Of a stretch of 64,000 nucleotides of DNA, positions 46,758 to 58,437 are shown piece after piece (the stretch's first letter is position 1; each line of letters begins with the position of its first letter). A model generated the notes under the pieces. That model searched no databases. It saw nothing but the letters and a program-made list of their open reading frames with translations, and was not told the DNA's origin. The position numbers and the translations under genes were made by a program. The DNA lies in the NCBI GenBank assembly GCA_025738555.1, contig JAOVFP010000008.1, positions 2,976,001-3,040,000 on the forward strand, given 5' to 3'. This DNA comes from Cyathus striatus. Its lineage: Eukaryota > Basidiomycota > Agaricomycetes > Agaricales > Nidulariaceae.

Positions 46758-48112
46758 TCAGTATGTTGCACTCTCCCACAGTTATCACTGGACTCTCACT
46801 AGACTATCAAGAATCTAGTGAGAGTCTCACTACACTATCAGTAGGGCACATGGACTCTACCTGAACTCCACTGAACTCAAGTGCCTAAGCTGTACCTAGA
46901 CTCTATTGTCACAGTTGTAACATGTTTCCCACAGTCATCACACTTGTCACACATGTGTGAAAGTGTGCCATGTTGGAAAATGTTGGAAAAGCATGAAATG
47001 TGTGACATCCAACATTTCCGACATGTCACACAGGCTCTGTTGTCACAGTTGTGGTGTGTTTCCCACAGTTATCATACTTGTCACACATGTGTGAAAGGTT
47101 GGAAAATGTTGGAAAATGTTAAAAAAGTGTGGTGACTAAGCTTTACTTAGACACTATTGTCACACATGTATGAAAGTGTGACATGTTGAAAAATGTTGGA
47201 AAAAGCGTGACATGTGTGACAAGTGTGGGAAAAAGCGTGACACATTTGGAAAACATTGGAAACAAAAGTATGACATGTGTGATAAGCGTGGGAAAATTGT
47301 GACATGTTTGGAAGCGTGATATATGTGACAATGTGGGGAAAGTGTAACATGTTGGAAAAAGTTGGGTAAGTGTGATGATTATGATATGTGACACTTTTCT
47401 AACATGTCACACTTTTGTTTCCAATGTTTTCCAAACATGTCACACTTTTTCCCACACTTGTCACACATGTCACGCTTTTTCCAACATTTTTCAACATGTC
47501 ACACTTTCATACATGTGTGACAATAGTGTCTAGGTAAAGCTTAGTCACCACACTTTTCCCACATTTTCCAACCTTTCACACATGTGTGACAAGTATGATA
47601 ACTGTGGGAAACACACCACAACTGTGACAACAGAGCCTGCATGACATGTCAGAAATGTTGGAAAAAGTGTGACATGTTGGGAAAAGTGTGACAAGTGTGA
47701 TGGCTATGATATGTTACACGTATCACACATGTTGTGCTTTTTCCAATGTGTCACACTTTTCCAATATTTTCCAACATGTCACGCTTTTCCAAGATGTCAC
47801 ACAGGTCACATGACTGCTTTGGTGCAGAGAGATCTCATGAAATATTGTGTGGGAATTTGTAACAACAGAGTTAAATGTCAGAGACTGTACTGAGAGTTCA
47901 GTGACTTATTCTCACTAGATTCTCATTGGACTCTCAGAGATTCTCACCCAATGAGAATTAGGTGAGATTTTACTGAGATGAAAATCATACATTTTCTCAC
48001 TGTAGTCTCAGTAAACTCTCACTGAACTCTTACTACTCTCTCATTCTATCACTATATTCTCACTGGATTCTCACTGGATTCTACTGAGAATGTGGGTCAG
48101 TGTCAGGTCCTC
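46758..48112 (-). mobile_element. 1.35-kb foldback repeat, right copy
   Basis: Inverted, nearly identical partner of 33058-34402. The 7-bp direct repeat CCTTTTG flanks it exactly (46751-46757 and 48113-48119), so it behaves like an independent insertion. The outer ends are not inverted repeats of each other, unlike ordinary TIR elements; the inverted symmetry is internal. It lies between the two 194-bp arms, so it probably inserted into a smaller TIR element. Confidence 0.82.
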
Positions 48113-48472
48113 CCTTTTGTGATACTTGTGATTTAACATAGGACATTGTCTGTTTAACCTAATTAAATTTAAAGCTAAGATATTTGATAGCCCCTGCAAG
48201 GCTCTAATTTTTTCATGTTATACCCCTTCTATGCTACTTTTGTATAACACACATGTTGCTTAATGTATTGATAGCAAAGTTAAACATACCTTTTAGTAAG
48301 CAGTGCCACCACAGGTACTTAAATATTGGATGTAACATCGAGTACCACCATATATTAAAATTTTCTGGTGTTAATTATCAGCTAATAGAATGTACAACAA
48401 CAAAAGAACAGCTTAAATGAAGTTCTGTAATGCCTAGCAGTACAGTAGAACAAAGTTGGTTCATATCAACGG

Positions 48473-48666
48473 GAGTGTGGGAATTATGATGGATATTTCC
48501 GAGGCCTCAGAAAGTCGTCAAAACAGTCATTATGAAAAACATACCTGTTGTAGTAGGATGTATTAACATGTAATATGTATTAAATGCATATATATGTATA
48601 GAAAACACAGAAAAATGAGTAAATATTGTGAGTATGGCAACATTTAACTATAGTGAACCAAACTAC
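48473..48666 (-). repeat. 194-bp inverted repeat, right arm
   Basis: Reverse complement of 46277-46470. Left arm plus right arm would be the TIRs of an element of about 1.0 kb before the foldback copy inserted. No clear target duplication was found outside the arms. Confidence 0.8.
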
Positions 48667-50600
48667 TATGAAGTTCCAATAGGGGAAAAACCCACTGAAG
48701 CGAAATTTGCATCCCACCATAACTCCCAGCAGGTGAAATTCAAATTATTTCATTTTTTTTTACATATCTTACATGACATAGCATTTTAGCCCTACATATT
48801 ATATTTTTGAACCATTATTGTAAAGATAACCATACAAAAAGTGCTCTATAGAGCAGTTTTTCAGATATTTTTTCGCCTCTTGCACCCCATCAGACAGTTT
48901 CCCATGGTCATCAAGGATACAGCAACCGCTTGCCAAACGCCCCTCCAAGTCCACACTCATTCTCTGTCGATTTCCCACCATCACTCAATGCTTCAGCAAT
49001 ACAAAAAAATAATGTAGGAGTGTGTGTGACGTGAATTTGAACAACCATTTGGCCAAGTGCTCAAAAGTGTGCTATCACGTTTTTAATACTGGTACTTCAA
49101 GATCATTCCCTCTCTGGTTGATGTTGAAATCTCTACATGTGAACAATCCTCCTTGCTATATCCTGACATGTTTTTACATGTTTCCCTACAATTGAATGGT
49201 TAAGTGTTTATTTATTAGCATTTCTGCTGCTTCCCCCATTCTGTTAGGCATATTTCACCTTTATGTTGCTATTTGAACTGTAAATATTAAAATATCCTAC
49301 AATTCAGCAGCTGTGTTTCAATATTTTTTGCTCTCTTCTACATTATACTGCACTACATTAATTTAAAATTGTGCACCAACCTTTCCCACCAAAATTTCAT
49401 TTAGAAATTCAACTCGAAGAAGATCTGAGTCTATAGCTGTGTCATTATCCCTTCATATTCATTGCTGTACATTTTATTATATCACACTAAAACCATAATG
49501 AATAATGGTTTACTTCAATAATTTCTGCACCTGTTTCCAGAGAGTTAACACTAGATTAGAAAGGCGGTGATGTGAGTTACCAATTTTACACTATTTTCTG
49601 TAAGGAAGAACTTGAAAATTACTGGCATTTGGTTGCATATGACATACCACACTCTATAAAATCAATACTCATGCTGTGAAAGTGAATTAAAGACCAATGC
49701 TACCAAGACAACAACATAATATTAGCAACTTCGTGAGGGTATGATAAGGAATATTTCCGATGTGTACAAGAACTAAATACAGTACTAATGATACAGTCAA
49801 GAAGTGCTGAAAATGTATAATACAATAATAGTACATGCAACAAAAAGATGTATAAAGTCAAAAGAAAATGATTTCATGTCCTATAGGAAGTTGAGGACTG
49901 GAAGAATATAAAACAAAAATACTTACTACACAGGGTAACGAATATGATCCCAGCCAACTGAGCAATATGTACACTTTCCAGTCTGGATGACAAACTCAAG
50001 GTACTGATAGGATTTGATGTGTAAGTATCAAGTACTAGTAATAGAAATGAATCACTTACTTTACATTTTTTCTTTTTATGTTCAATAATTTGGTCCACCA
50101 TTCCTGACCTCCATATTGGTTCAAGTCTACGACCTCTGTGGTATCTTTGATTGATTAGTATCATGACACAGTTTCCACACTACATACATGTTAGCTTAAA
50201 AAAAGGAGCAAAATTAAATACCTACTTGGTAGGTTGCTAACTTTTCTTTGTACTTGGGATGTTGAATAGGTGGGATCCTCTTGGGCATCTACAAGAATAG
50301 ATGATATTAGTTAGCATATAACGAAGATGGTCAAATAAAAAATACCATCGCCAATGGTAGAAATGGTGGCAGGGAAGTAAATGTTAAGAACTGGAGCATA
50401 CTTCGTGCACTGACATGATTTTGGCACTGACGAAGTTGTTTACCAATGCATTTTATTCCAAAAAAATGAATAACGATAATAATTGGATAGAGCAGATTGA
50501 CTACTCTATGGGATAGATAGTAGGGCATTAAACACCATGGTAGGATGTGTGTAAGAAAAAATGGGTGCAGGGGTGGGATACTGCGATCAGTGGAGCGGGT
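48667..50600. other. AT-rich region with unassigned minus-strand frames
   Basis: Short frames at 48984-48799 (MMVGNRQRMSVDLEGRL) and 50164-50060 (MILINQRYHRGRRLEPIW) could be exons but match nothing I know. The rest is AT-rich spacer. Confidence 0.3.
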
Positions 50601-50628
50601 GCGTGGGAATGATATGCAGTGGGTTATC

Positions 50629-50900
50629 TCTGATCTTGGCGGCATTAAGCACATCATTGGTATAGGGGCAGCTATACACATCATTCAATACTTCAAGGGA
50701 ATGCAAAATATACAACTTACCCTAGATGGCAACAACACTATTACTCCTATCAGATTCACAGACTCAGATTGGGCAAATTGCCTTGACACCTGCTGGCTTT
50801 GCAGTTTCCTTGGCCTCAGTCATCCTTCAAGTTAGTGCAGCTACACAACTCCATGTGAGGAGGCACATACTACAGTGAGTAGGAGTGTTGAGCTAAGTGA
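50629..50900 (+). pseudogene. Ty1/copia RNase H scrap
   Basis: The frame contains LTLDGNNTITPIRFTDSDWANCLDT. The segment FTDSDWANCLDT matches the copia RNase H motif in which SDADWA precedes LDTRRS. The expected next part is out of frame and the rest of the polyprotein is absent. Only a fragment of about 70 codons remains. Confidence 0.65.
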
Positions 50901-51039
50901 GAAAGGCATTCACCATAGCGCTCATAAGCCTATGGAAAGTATATATAGGCTCTTAGATACAATCTGTATGCCAACCCAATGCCTTCATGTTGGGACTACT
51001 CAGATCTTCTGATAGTTGTTAACCAGCGTATCACAGCAG

Positions 51040-51460
51040 CTAAAGGGGCCGTCAACTTTTCTAGTTACTGATAACTTGAATGGAACTTAAGAACTTAACT
51101 TGATCTGAGGGAACTCAACTTTCAGTCAAAAAAAATAAGCAAGGAACTTAAGTTTACTCAAGGGAACTTGACTTTCACCAAAAAAAATAAAAGCAAGGAA
51201 CTTAAGTCCACTCGAGGGAACTTGACTTTCACCAAAATAAATAAATAGGGAACTCAAGTCCACTCGAAATAAAGGAACTTAAGTCCACTTGAGGGAACTC
51301 AGCTTTCACCAAAAAAAAAAATTGGGGAACTCAAGTCCACTCGAAATAAGAAAATGGCCACTTGAGGTAACTTAACTTTGACTCAAAAAAGTTAAGTGAG
51401 CTCAATAGTGGAACTCGACTATAACTTAAGTGAGACTCGACAAAAACTCGAAAAGTATGC
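51040..51460. repeat. degenerate tandem repeat of GAACTTAAGTCCACTCGAG
   Basis: About 420 bp of units of roughly 40-50 bp with the words GGAACTTAAGTCCACTCGAG, GGGAACTTGACTTTCACC and A-runs of 7-10. It replaces the 3' half of the P450 gene, so it marks the truncation point. Confidence 0.7.
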
Positions 51461-52550
51461 AGCCCCCTGGAAGTCTATGTGTGGCAGTTAGTAAATAATA
51501 GCCACATTGGGTATGTTCACTGACTGGATGCTGTCAGTAAAGGGTGGATATTTTGTCAGTAACTTAAGATGAGAGCTAGATAATATATATATATACCTTA
51601 TGAAATCTATGAGTAAATAGTGAGGTGATAGTATAAACGTGTCACAATGAAAAAAACGAACACTGCTCAACATTCTGTGTTTTTTTAATGACTTCATCTT
51701 CCAACGTGCTGATCCTACTTCCATAGGATACACAAAATACAATGGAAGCCACATATCTATATATATAAGTGAGGTGTAGTCATCATGATAATGAAATTCC
51801 TTGGGTACTTTCCTTCGGATACTGTTATAATATTCTGTAGAGTCTTTGCATGCTAATATCTCCCTAAGTAAAATCCGGGACTCTATATCTTGTAGTGTCT
51901 TGTACGTATTTGAGGCTTCGATACTCATCCCTGCATGCATTAACTTACGAACAAATGGTCATCAAGATACTGGACAAAGTTGGGACATAACGTACAGATC
52001 GCCAGTTTCTCCATCTTTGACCATATTGCATCCCTACTCCTCTCATTCCTCCTGAGTAAATCTCACTCCTAAATGTTGTCAATATAAAGCCAGGCCCCAT
52101 ATTATCTGGCTGTTGTTACCCAATAATGTTACGAGGCCGACTGGAGTAAATGCTACCACGCTTTTCAAGGAGATCTGTGGCTGTTTTCACGCTATTGAGT
52201 ACTAAAAAGATCCGAAATAATCGTTTGACTTATTAGTCTTAAAATATGATCGTGATGTAATTACCAATGGAGGGCGTCCATCCCAGATAAAAACAGATAG
52301 TGTCTCCTGTGAACAGAATCCCATAACTCAGTTGTCAGAAATTGAGATTGAACAAATTGAAAAACGCACCGTAAGCCATTTTCCATAACGCGAAAGTCTT
52401 CCATGGTTGCAGTCGTGGTACATCGTTCTTGTTGTCACCTAAAATACTCCTAGGAGGGCCTGGTGGGAGATTTGTGGGCTTTCTCAATGTGTTTCTTAAG
52501 AATAAGAAGATTATTGCTATAGCAATCAGTACGAGGGGAGAAATTGGCAT
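51455..52550 (-). pseudogene. cytochrome P450, truncated N-terminal part
   Basis: P450 monooxygenases carry an N-terminal membrane anchor and use haem to hydroxylate lipophilic substrates. Exon 1 (52550-52369) has the anchor and the proline hinge NLPPGPPRSILG. Further exons give GDTICFYLGWTPSI, LLEKRGSIYSSRPRNI, GGMRGVGMQYGQRWRNWRS (C-helix WxxxR) and LMHAGMSIEASNTYK, then YVASIVFCVSYGSR. The donor after NSIRR is GA (GAAAGT) where GT is needed. A TAA follows NVAIIY, and the repeat at 51.46 kb replaces the rest, including ExxR and the haem-binding Cys. The gene is dead; the CYP family was not determined. Confidence 0.82.
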
Positions 52551-53545
52551 GTTAGTGTCACTAATCTAACAGGGAATCATCACGACTCAGAAGCAGCAAA
52601 GAACTGGCTTTTAAGACAATTCATTGAGGTCGGCTCAGATCACATGCACATGTGGATGATTTTGTGATGGTCACCGTCTGGGCTAATCTCGCTTCACCTC
52701 TCCCGGTCCGTCTATATCCGGAATAGACCATGTGAAAATCGTTGGTGGGAATGAGCCAAACCCTCCCCCAACCAGGCTGCATCCTTAATTAGACACAGCC
52801 CAATTGGAAGAGGATGGCAAAGCGAAACTAAGTACTACAGTACATACGTACTGTACTGTAAGTGTGACCTCAGGTCGGTGGAAGTGTTTGACAGTGGGCG
52901 GTGCCGATGAAAGTTGAAACGTCGACAAGAGACCTGATGAGCTGCTTGGGCCTCAGAGGGACGTACTGGAACTTAGGTTGACTACGGCGATTCCTTGGTG
53001 CGACATTTATTAAAGCACTAAGTACATTCTTCTGGTTAAAAATGTAGGCAGCGTTGAAACCAGTCTGATTGCAGGTTTAACCATGGAGAATAAGATAGGT
53101 AGGCTATATGTATGTAGGCTGGGACGGAGATGTGTGGAAAGTTACTCTATTCTTACCTTATGGTGAAGGCGGCATAGGATTCACTATAGTCTATAGGTGT
53201 CTACGACTTTGAAGCGTCAAGGACTACTGGTCTTCATAATTAAGAAGCAACATGCTTCTATTATTACTCCGCGTTTGATTTTTAAGCCGCTTTTGATATT
53301 TTCGACGTTGTACTCAGTATAACCCGTGTTATACGACTGCGAATCGGTACTTAATTAGACAACACACAAAATAGATTCATATTAGCTATGTCAACAACTA
53401 TAGCAGTTCATACTCTGTGTGGTGGCCGTATTAACTATATCCGTGCAATTATCCAGTTCTGCTGGGTGACTATGTACAGGATTCTCCTTTGAAATAGTTA
53501 GTCACTTTTAGAGAGTTATATAATTGAGCAGGCACCTGATCCAGA
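52551..53545. other. spacer between P450 and DUF6534 genes
   Basis: It contains the presumed P450 upstream region with CCAAT at 52789-52793 (both strands have several TATA-like words). No gene recognised. Confidence 0.35.
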
Positions 53546-55424
53546 TCAAAAGTGGATGTTGTCTGTCCACGCATCATAGTCTCCAACGGAATTGTTTCGT
53601 TTGCTATTTCGCGGAAGCGCGCTCGGTGATTCAGTCTGTATCAACTTCAGTAACTGTAGAGAAACATGTAGCCAAAGGAGACTGACAACGCTAGCATGGT
53701 ATTTGCATATACTGACTGTAAGATAAGCTAATTCTGAGAGATAATGTAATATACATACTTCTTCCACGAAGAAAATAAACACCAACAGATAAAATGGTGG
53801 TTGATAATGCTGTATACTGCTTTCATGTTTAATGAAGGAACTCATAAGAATAGGACAAGATCGAGTACCGTAACAACAAAAGCAACAGCAGAACACCTGA
53901 AAGACATTATTAATGTCGCATATCGGAATGAAAGAGAATTACCACTGACCACATGAGGAAGCCGCTTGCTACTGTCCATACTATAAGTGTTCGAATTAAG
54001 CGCATCGTATTCGAGCTGTTTAAAGTATTAAGATTTTAATATTTAATTAAAATTAGTGCTTACAACTGTGATGCCTGAAAACGTCGCTTATAGAGTTGCC
54101 AACACATCGTTCCAACTATAATTCCGTCTGAGATAATGCGAAACACATATGTAGCATATAACCATGGCTAAATAGTGTGACCTAAATCAGTATTGTTGAA
54201 GTACAGTACTTTTCATACACATACAATGGTTTTTAACATGGGTGGGTAGCATCTAAACTTCGTCCTAATAAAATTATCGTCAGTTTATGAAAGCATCGAG
54301 AAGGTCAAAAACGTGCATGCCAGCCATGTAAGCTTCATGACGAAGGTAAGTAGATGCTTCTTTGCCAACGATTTCATTCACACTCACAGAAGTTAAACCC
54401 TAAATGAGGTACTAGAAGTAAGGCAAAAGTCATGCTTCACAGCGTCGAAAGTTACGCACCCCAACCAACTAGAAATGGTATGAACTGGGTAATAATTACT
54501 TTATCATTAAATACATTAACACGGAAAAGTATATATGGTCTTACCGCAAGCAGAATAAGTTTCTTTTTGGGTATTACTAGAAAACGGTGATAATAACTCA
54601 TTTGTGGTCCAATCAGCAAGATAAATCTTACGCTGAAGCATACGCCATTGAAAGTAGCTAAGTATAAAATATCGGTCAGTTCATTGTACTATATTTCGAA
54701 GGATATAGCATACCACTCTACTAGAAAGCAAGTCAACTCCTATTCATGAGGAAACTAGTAGTCAAACTTATGAATGCATCGCATAAAAATCACGTACCGT
54801 TGGAATAACTTGAACCTTTTAAGATACAAGATGGTTGTTGATTCAGGTAAAATAGCAAGTTAGCCAACGAAGCCTTACCAATATTGACCTGCGTGTGGCA
54901 AGGTCAGGTAGAGAAAACAAGATCTAGAGACACTGAGAAGCGTACCAATCATTGCATAATATAAACCATGTTCGATCCACTGAGTCAAACCCACGTCGTA
55001 TAATGTAGTGCCACATAGTCGGAACAAGTAGGCATGTATTGGCCGTTTCCGACTGTTTCATTGTATCTTTGTAAAATCCAACTGTAACGATTATGGTAAA
55101 TGACATACCAGTGTCATTACCCCTACCTAAGTACAAATGGAAATTTTGGCAGTATTAGGAGACCATAGTTTGAAACTTACCAAACTTTTCATCCATATCT
55201 GGTCACTAGAGCGCAAAGAGAAGTAGGACGAGGCTTGGCAGCAAGTTATTCCATACAAACTAAGAGCATAATCCGGAGAAGTCAACTGCCAGAGTCTGTA
55301 TGTAGTATCTGGATTCTGAGGCTACTACTTACAAGAAAGATAAAGCACTTCCAATAAGAACTGATCCGTAATTAATGTGAACATTTAAGTTCATATTTGA
55401 GAGCAGGCTCGAGTCTGGGTCCAT
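53546..55424 (-). CDS. DUF6534-type seven-helix membrane protein, possibly frameshifted
   Basis: The start is MDPDSSLLSNMNL at 55424, and exon 1 ends at a good donor (GTAAGT) at 55332. Exon 2 gives LYGITCCQASSYF and SSDQIWMKSL, then VGVMTL; later exons give TCLLVPTMWHYII, MSYYHRFLVIPKKKLILLA, GIIVGTMCWQLYKRRF, MRLIRTLIVWTVASGFLMW and SVYANTMLA, ending in a hydrophilic tail at 53546. This order (MDP start, LYG, LDT-like, basic loop, R-L-I, LYANS.LA) is that of DUF6534 proteins, basidiomycete multi-pass membrane proteins of unknown function. Near 55090-55060 the frame must shift by one base between LDFTKI and TCLLVP, so exon 4 may be frameshifted or my splice choice is wrong. About ten exons. 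Confidence 0.6.
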
Positions 55425-57216
55425 GTTGCTCGAGTTTCAGTATACACTGACTGATAGTTGGGGTGATGTGGAAGGCACTGAATATTTTCAACAATCGAAC
55501 ACCTCAACTCTTCAGGTACTTAAGTGGAGTGGTGAAACACATTGAGAGATAGTGCGTTAGCCAGTGATGCAGTTCTTTCTTATCTTTGCGCCACTGGTGC
55601 CAAGTCGTCTGTCAACTCTAGGTCAAACCATTGGATAGAAACCCTTTTTTAGCATAAAATCAGGAACAACTCGCTCGGGTTACAATATTTTGTTCCTTTG
55701 GTTTGAAGTACATAACCACAACCGACCCAAGCCCCGGATAATACCAAAAGTACTGATTATTCTATCTCTTTACAGCTCCTGGTGGTACTGATGTTGGATA
55801 TATGTGCTTCAACTGCATCTAACTCAGTAATCCCCTATCGAGAAATAATTCCTTAGTATTCACTTACTATAGTGTTACTGACCCTGAATTGGCATATTAC
55901 GAAGTCTGGAAGATAACCGATAATTGCCTAGGCAACGTACATATCAACTGAGATAAGTAGATTATACCTATGTAGGTATTCTTAACTTTGATATTACTTA
56001 TGTAGAGATAGGTAATTATATTCCTATCTCTCTCCATTAGAGTAGTGGTATTTAACCCTCGACACCTTAAGCGTTACGTCCCTGTGGGATTCCCACTGCC
56101 CACCGCTCGGGTTTACGAGTCATTCAGAACAAGAAAGAAAAGCAGCGGCATAATTTGACAGTGATATAAGTTCGTATGTATAACCAAACTTCTATCTACT
56201 TACGAACAGTGTACATTAATTGTCATTTAAGGAGTTTTAAGAACTGCAAGATGGTTAAATAAGAGGGAAAGTACGACCAAAAACGATCTTTCCAAACTTC
56301 TTTTTCCTCCACCGTAAGCTCATTGACCAGGAGATATTTACATGTAAGACAGTCAGCTACACTCAAATACTTCATTGTACTTTTAATTACACCATTATTA
56401 CCAAGGGGGTGTGCTGATCAAAAATTCCCATGGGTGGTTAGTTAGTTAGTTGGGGCCAAAGGCTTGAAAAAAAAAAGGAACCCCTTATATAGGCACCTTA
56501 GATGAGGTCATGTAGTATCTACATAATACTAATATCTATATATTGATCTCATATTTTCATATGTATGCTATACCATTGCTATTAAGATCAATTTGAGGTC
56601 AATAAACATTGTTAAAGTCAGATTAGATAATATTGAGATCATGATTACAAATATTTCTTATCTAATCAGTAATTATGTAAGCATCTAACCATCAATTTTT
56701 TGTTCTGCTGCTACCAAGCCATGTCTACTATCACTTGGCTATAACAGTGAGATACCCAGCAATGAATCCAGCAGTATGTTATCAGGGACTTTCAATGCCA
56801 GCATGTACTGAGTGATAACCACAGCCTCCCCCACCTGCACCACCAGGGGTTATTAATTCTGAGGGCTATGTGATCCAAGGGGTTGAATCAGCTACCAGAA
56901 GTTTAGATAGATAAGGTACCTTGTTCACTCTTAGAAAATTTTTGGAGGTTGATTTTTTTGGGAATAAATATTGGCTAAAGCAGGATATTTTCAAACAAAA
57001 GTTGACATAGCAATTACAAATTCATGATTTAGTTGCAATAGTGAGCTTTTAGGGATCAAATTCAACAATATTGAGAAATATGTCCATTCTAGACAGCTTG
57101 CTTGGTTGGTCAATGGGGAGAACTGTAGCAGCTGTGTACTTCAACCTCCTATTCTCATTCATTGTCAACATAACCATTCTCCACAAGCATTGAAGCAGTA
57201 ATGATAAATGTACATG
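55425..57216. other. spacer, nothing firm
   Basis: AT-rich. Around 56750-56930 a plus-strand frame (PPPAPPGVINSEGYVIQGV) resembles the acidic or Pro-rich start of the interrupted ORF that follows and may be its 5' exon. Confidence 0.35.
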
Positions 57217-57769
57217 AAGGCCTAGCAACAACATTCAATATGAGGAAGGGATCAGCATAAATAATGATAACACACCTTTTGCATTCCTAAACCCTTTAAC
57301 ATTTGATGATACCACTTCAGATGACACAATCCAAACAGTTGGCAATGCTAACCTTGAAAGAGAAGCTACAATTGACAGTGATTGCACAACTGTTATACAG
57401 AGTTGTGAAGATGCTGCTCAAGGATTTGGCACTGATGCTGCATCAGAAGTTGAGCTTGAACTCACTCAGGGATTCAATGTCATGTCCCATTCTATTCCAC
57501 TAGGGACAAGAACCTCAGAGGAGATAGTCTAAGTGGTGGAGTAACTTTGTACATGTTAGTAGGGTGTGTGGAGATAGTGAACAAGTATGGGAGTAGTAGA
57601 ATGTTGGCTTCAACTTGTGTGTTGCACCCCTTGGACTTCCAGTTCCATATTTAGAACAAAGCAGAGTAAGTGGCAAAATAATGGAGTTGGCTCAAGGCTC
57701 AAGTGGAAGAAAGGTGTAAATGTAGTTGATTCAAAACTAAAGTCTATCTACATTACAGGAGTAGTTTAT

Positions 57770-57985
57770 GTTAAAACTATTGGACTGGACAGGGATTGAA
57801 CCTGTGACCACCCATACTCATGACTAGGCACTCTTCCAACTGAGCTACCAGCCCTTGCCTATACACAAGCAAGAACAGGTACTTAACCAGTTGAGTGGGC
57901 TACCAGGCTCATCACCATGGCAGGGGTGCTCCAATATAATACACCCCCATAACCCAGTCAAGGCTGTCAACCTTGCCAATCCAAC
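57770..57985 (-). mobile_element. 216-bp tRNA-bearing insertion (SINE-like)
   Basis: Absent from LTR copy A and flanked by the 7-bp duplication AGTTTAT (57763-57769 and 57986-57992). On the minus strand it holds a 73-nt tRNA-like sequence near its 3' end and a second, weaker tRNA-like half (GGTAGCCCACTCAACTGG) upstream. The ends share GTT...ATTGG in inverted orientation, so a small TIR element that captured a tRNA is an alternative to a SINE. Confidence 0.7.
57782..57854 (-). tRNA. degenerate tRNA-like sequence, anticodon probably CAT
   Basis: The minus strand starts GGGCTGGTAGCTCAGTTGG (acceptor 5' strand and box A) and ends with a perfect T stem and loop (ACAGG TTCAATC CCTGT) followed by CCAGTCC. 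The acceptor stem pairs 7 of 7 with one G-T. The D stem pairs with one G-T. The anticodon stem is poor (a bulge or two mismatches), so this is probably a relic inside a repeat and not a working Met tRNA. Confidence 0.55.
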
Positions 57986-58437
57986 AGTTTATATAGTAAA
58001 CTACTTTGTCTGAATGTGTATGGAGTAATGCCCATGGGTATGTGGCATCCTAGGGGTAAGTAAACTCCATGAAATGTAGACCATGGTAAACTAGTAGTAT
58101 GCCTCTAGATTATAATCATTGATAAAATGGCCACAGCCAGAGAACAAGGTAGAAATATTAAAGGAAAGGAACAAGTAAACAGTTACAAGTAAACATTATT
58201 AAGGAAGAGTTTGATATATAATAAGTATACACAGTCTGGAGGAAATGTACAAAAAGTGAAGTAAACCCAGAGTTGACTCCAATAGTTCAGAGATTATCAT
58301 GGATATGACATTCAACACTACTAATGCACCAGGAGCCATGGTGAAACTTTCAGCTTTGATTCAAAGTGATAATAATGAACTGCCCAGTTTTGTAGCAGAT
58401 GGCAGTGAAGGAGGGGAGCCAGGCATGTCTATGTAAC

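Larger units (their letters stand above)
57478..58310 (+). repeat. solo LTR, copy B, with a 216-bp insert
   Basis: The ends are TGTCATGTCC and GGATATGACA, flanked by TTCAA on both sides (57473-57477 and 58311-58315). It aligns along its length with copy A (3074-3682) apart from an insert at 57770-57985. Nearly every CpG of copy A is TpG or CpA here, which indicates an older or more heavily methylated copy. Confidence 0.9.
57217..58437 (+). pseudogene. unrecognised ORF split by a solo LTR
   Basis: The frame at 57217-57477 (NNIQYEEGISINNDNTPF, then TFDDTTSDDTIQTVGNANLE) stops at the LTR. After the LTR and one TTCAA copy it resumes in the same frame at 58316 (TNAPGAMVKLSALIQSDNN) and ends at TAA 58435-58437. 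The protein part is acidic and Asn/Thr-rich with no known domain; it may be the N-terminal linker of a transposase. The insertion disabled it. Confidence 0.5.

Noticed and set aside
33058..48112. The two foldback copies as long TIRs of the MULE-like element
   Set aside because: Not fully excluded, but the right copy has its own 7-bp flank duplication and lies inside a separate inverted-repeat pair, so independent insertions explain it better.
57782..57854. Functional tRNA-Met gene
   Set aside because: The anticodon stem is damaged and the sequence lies in a duplicated insert within a retrotransposon LTR.
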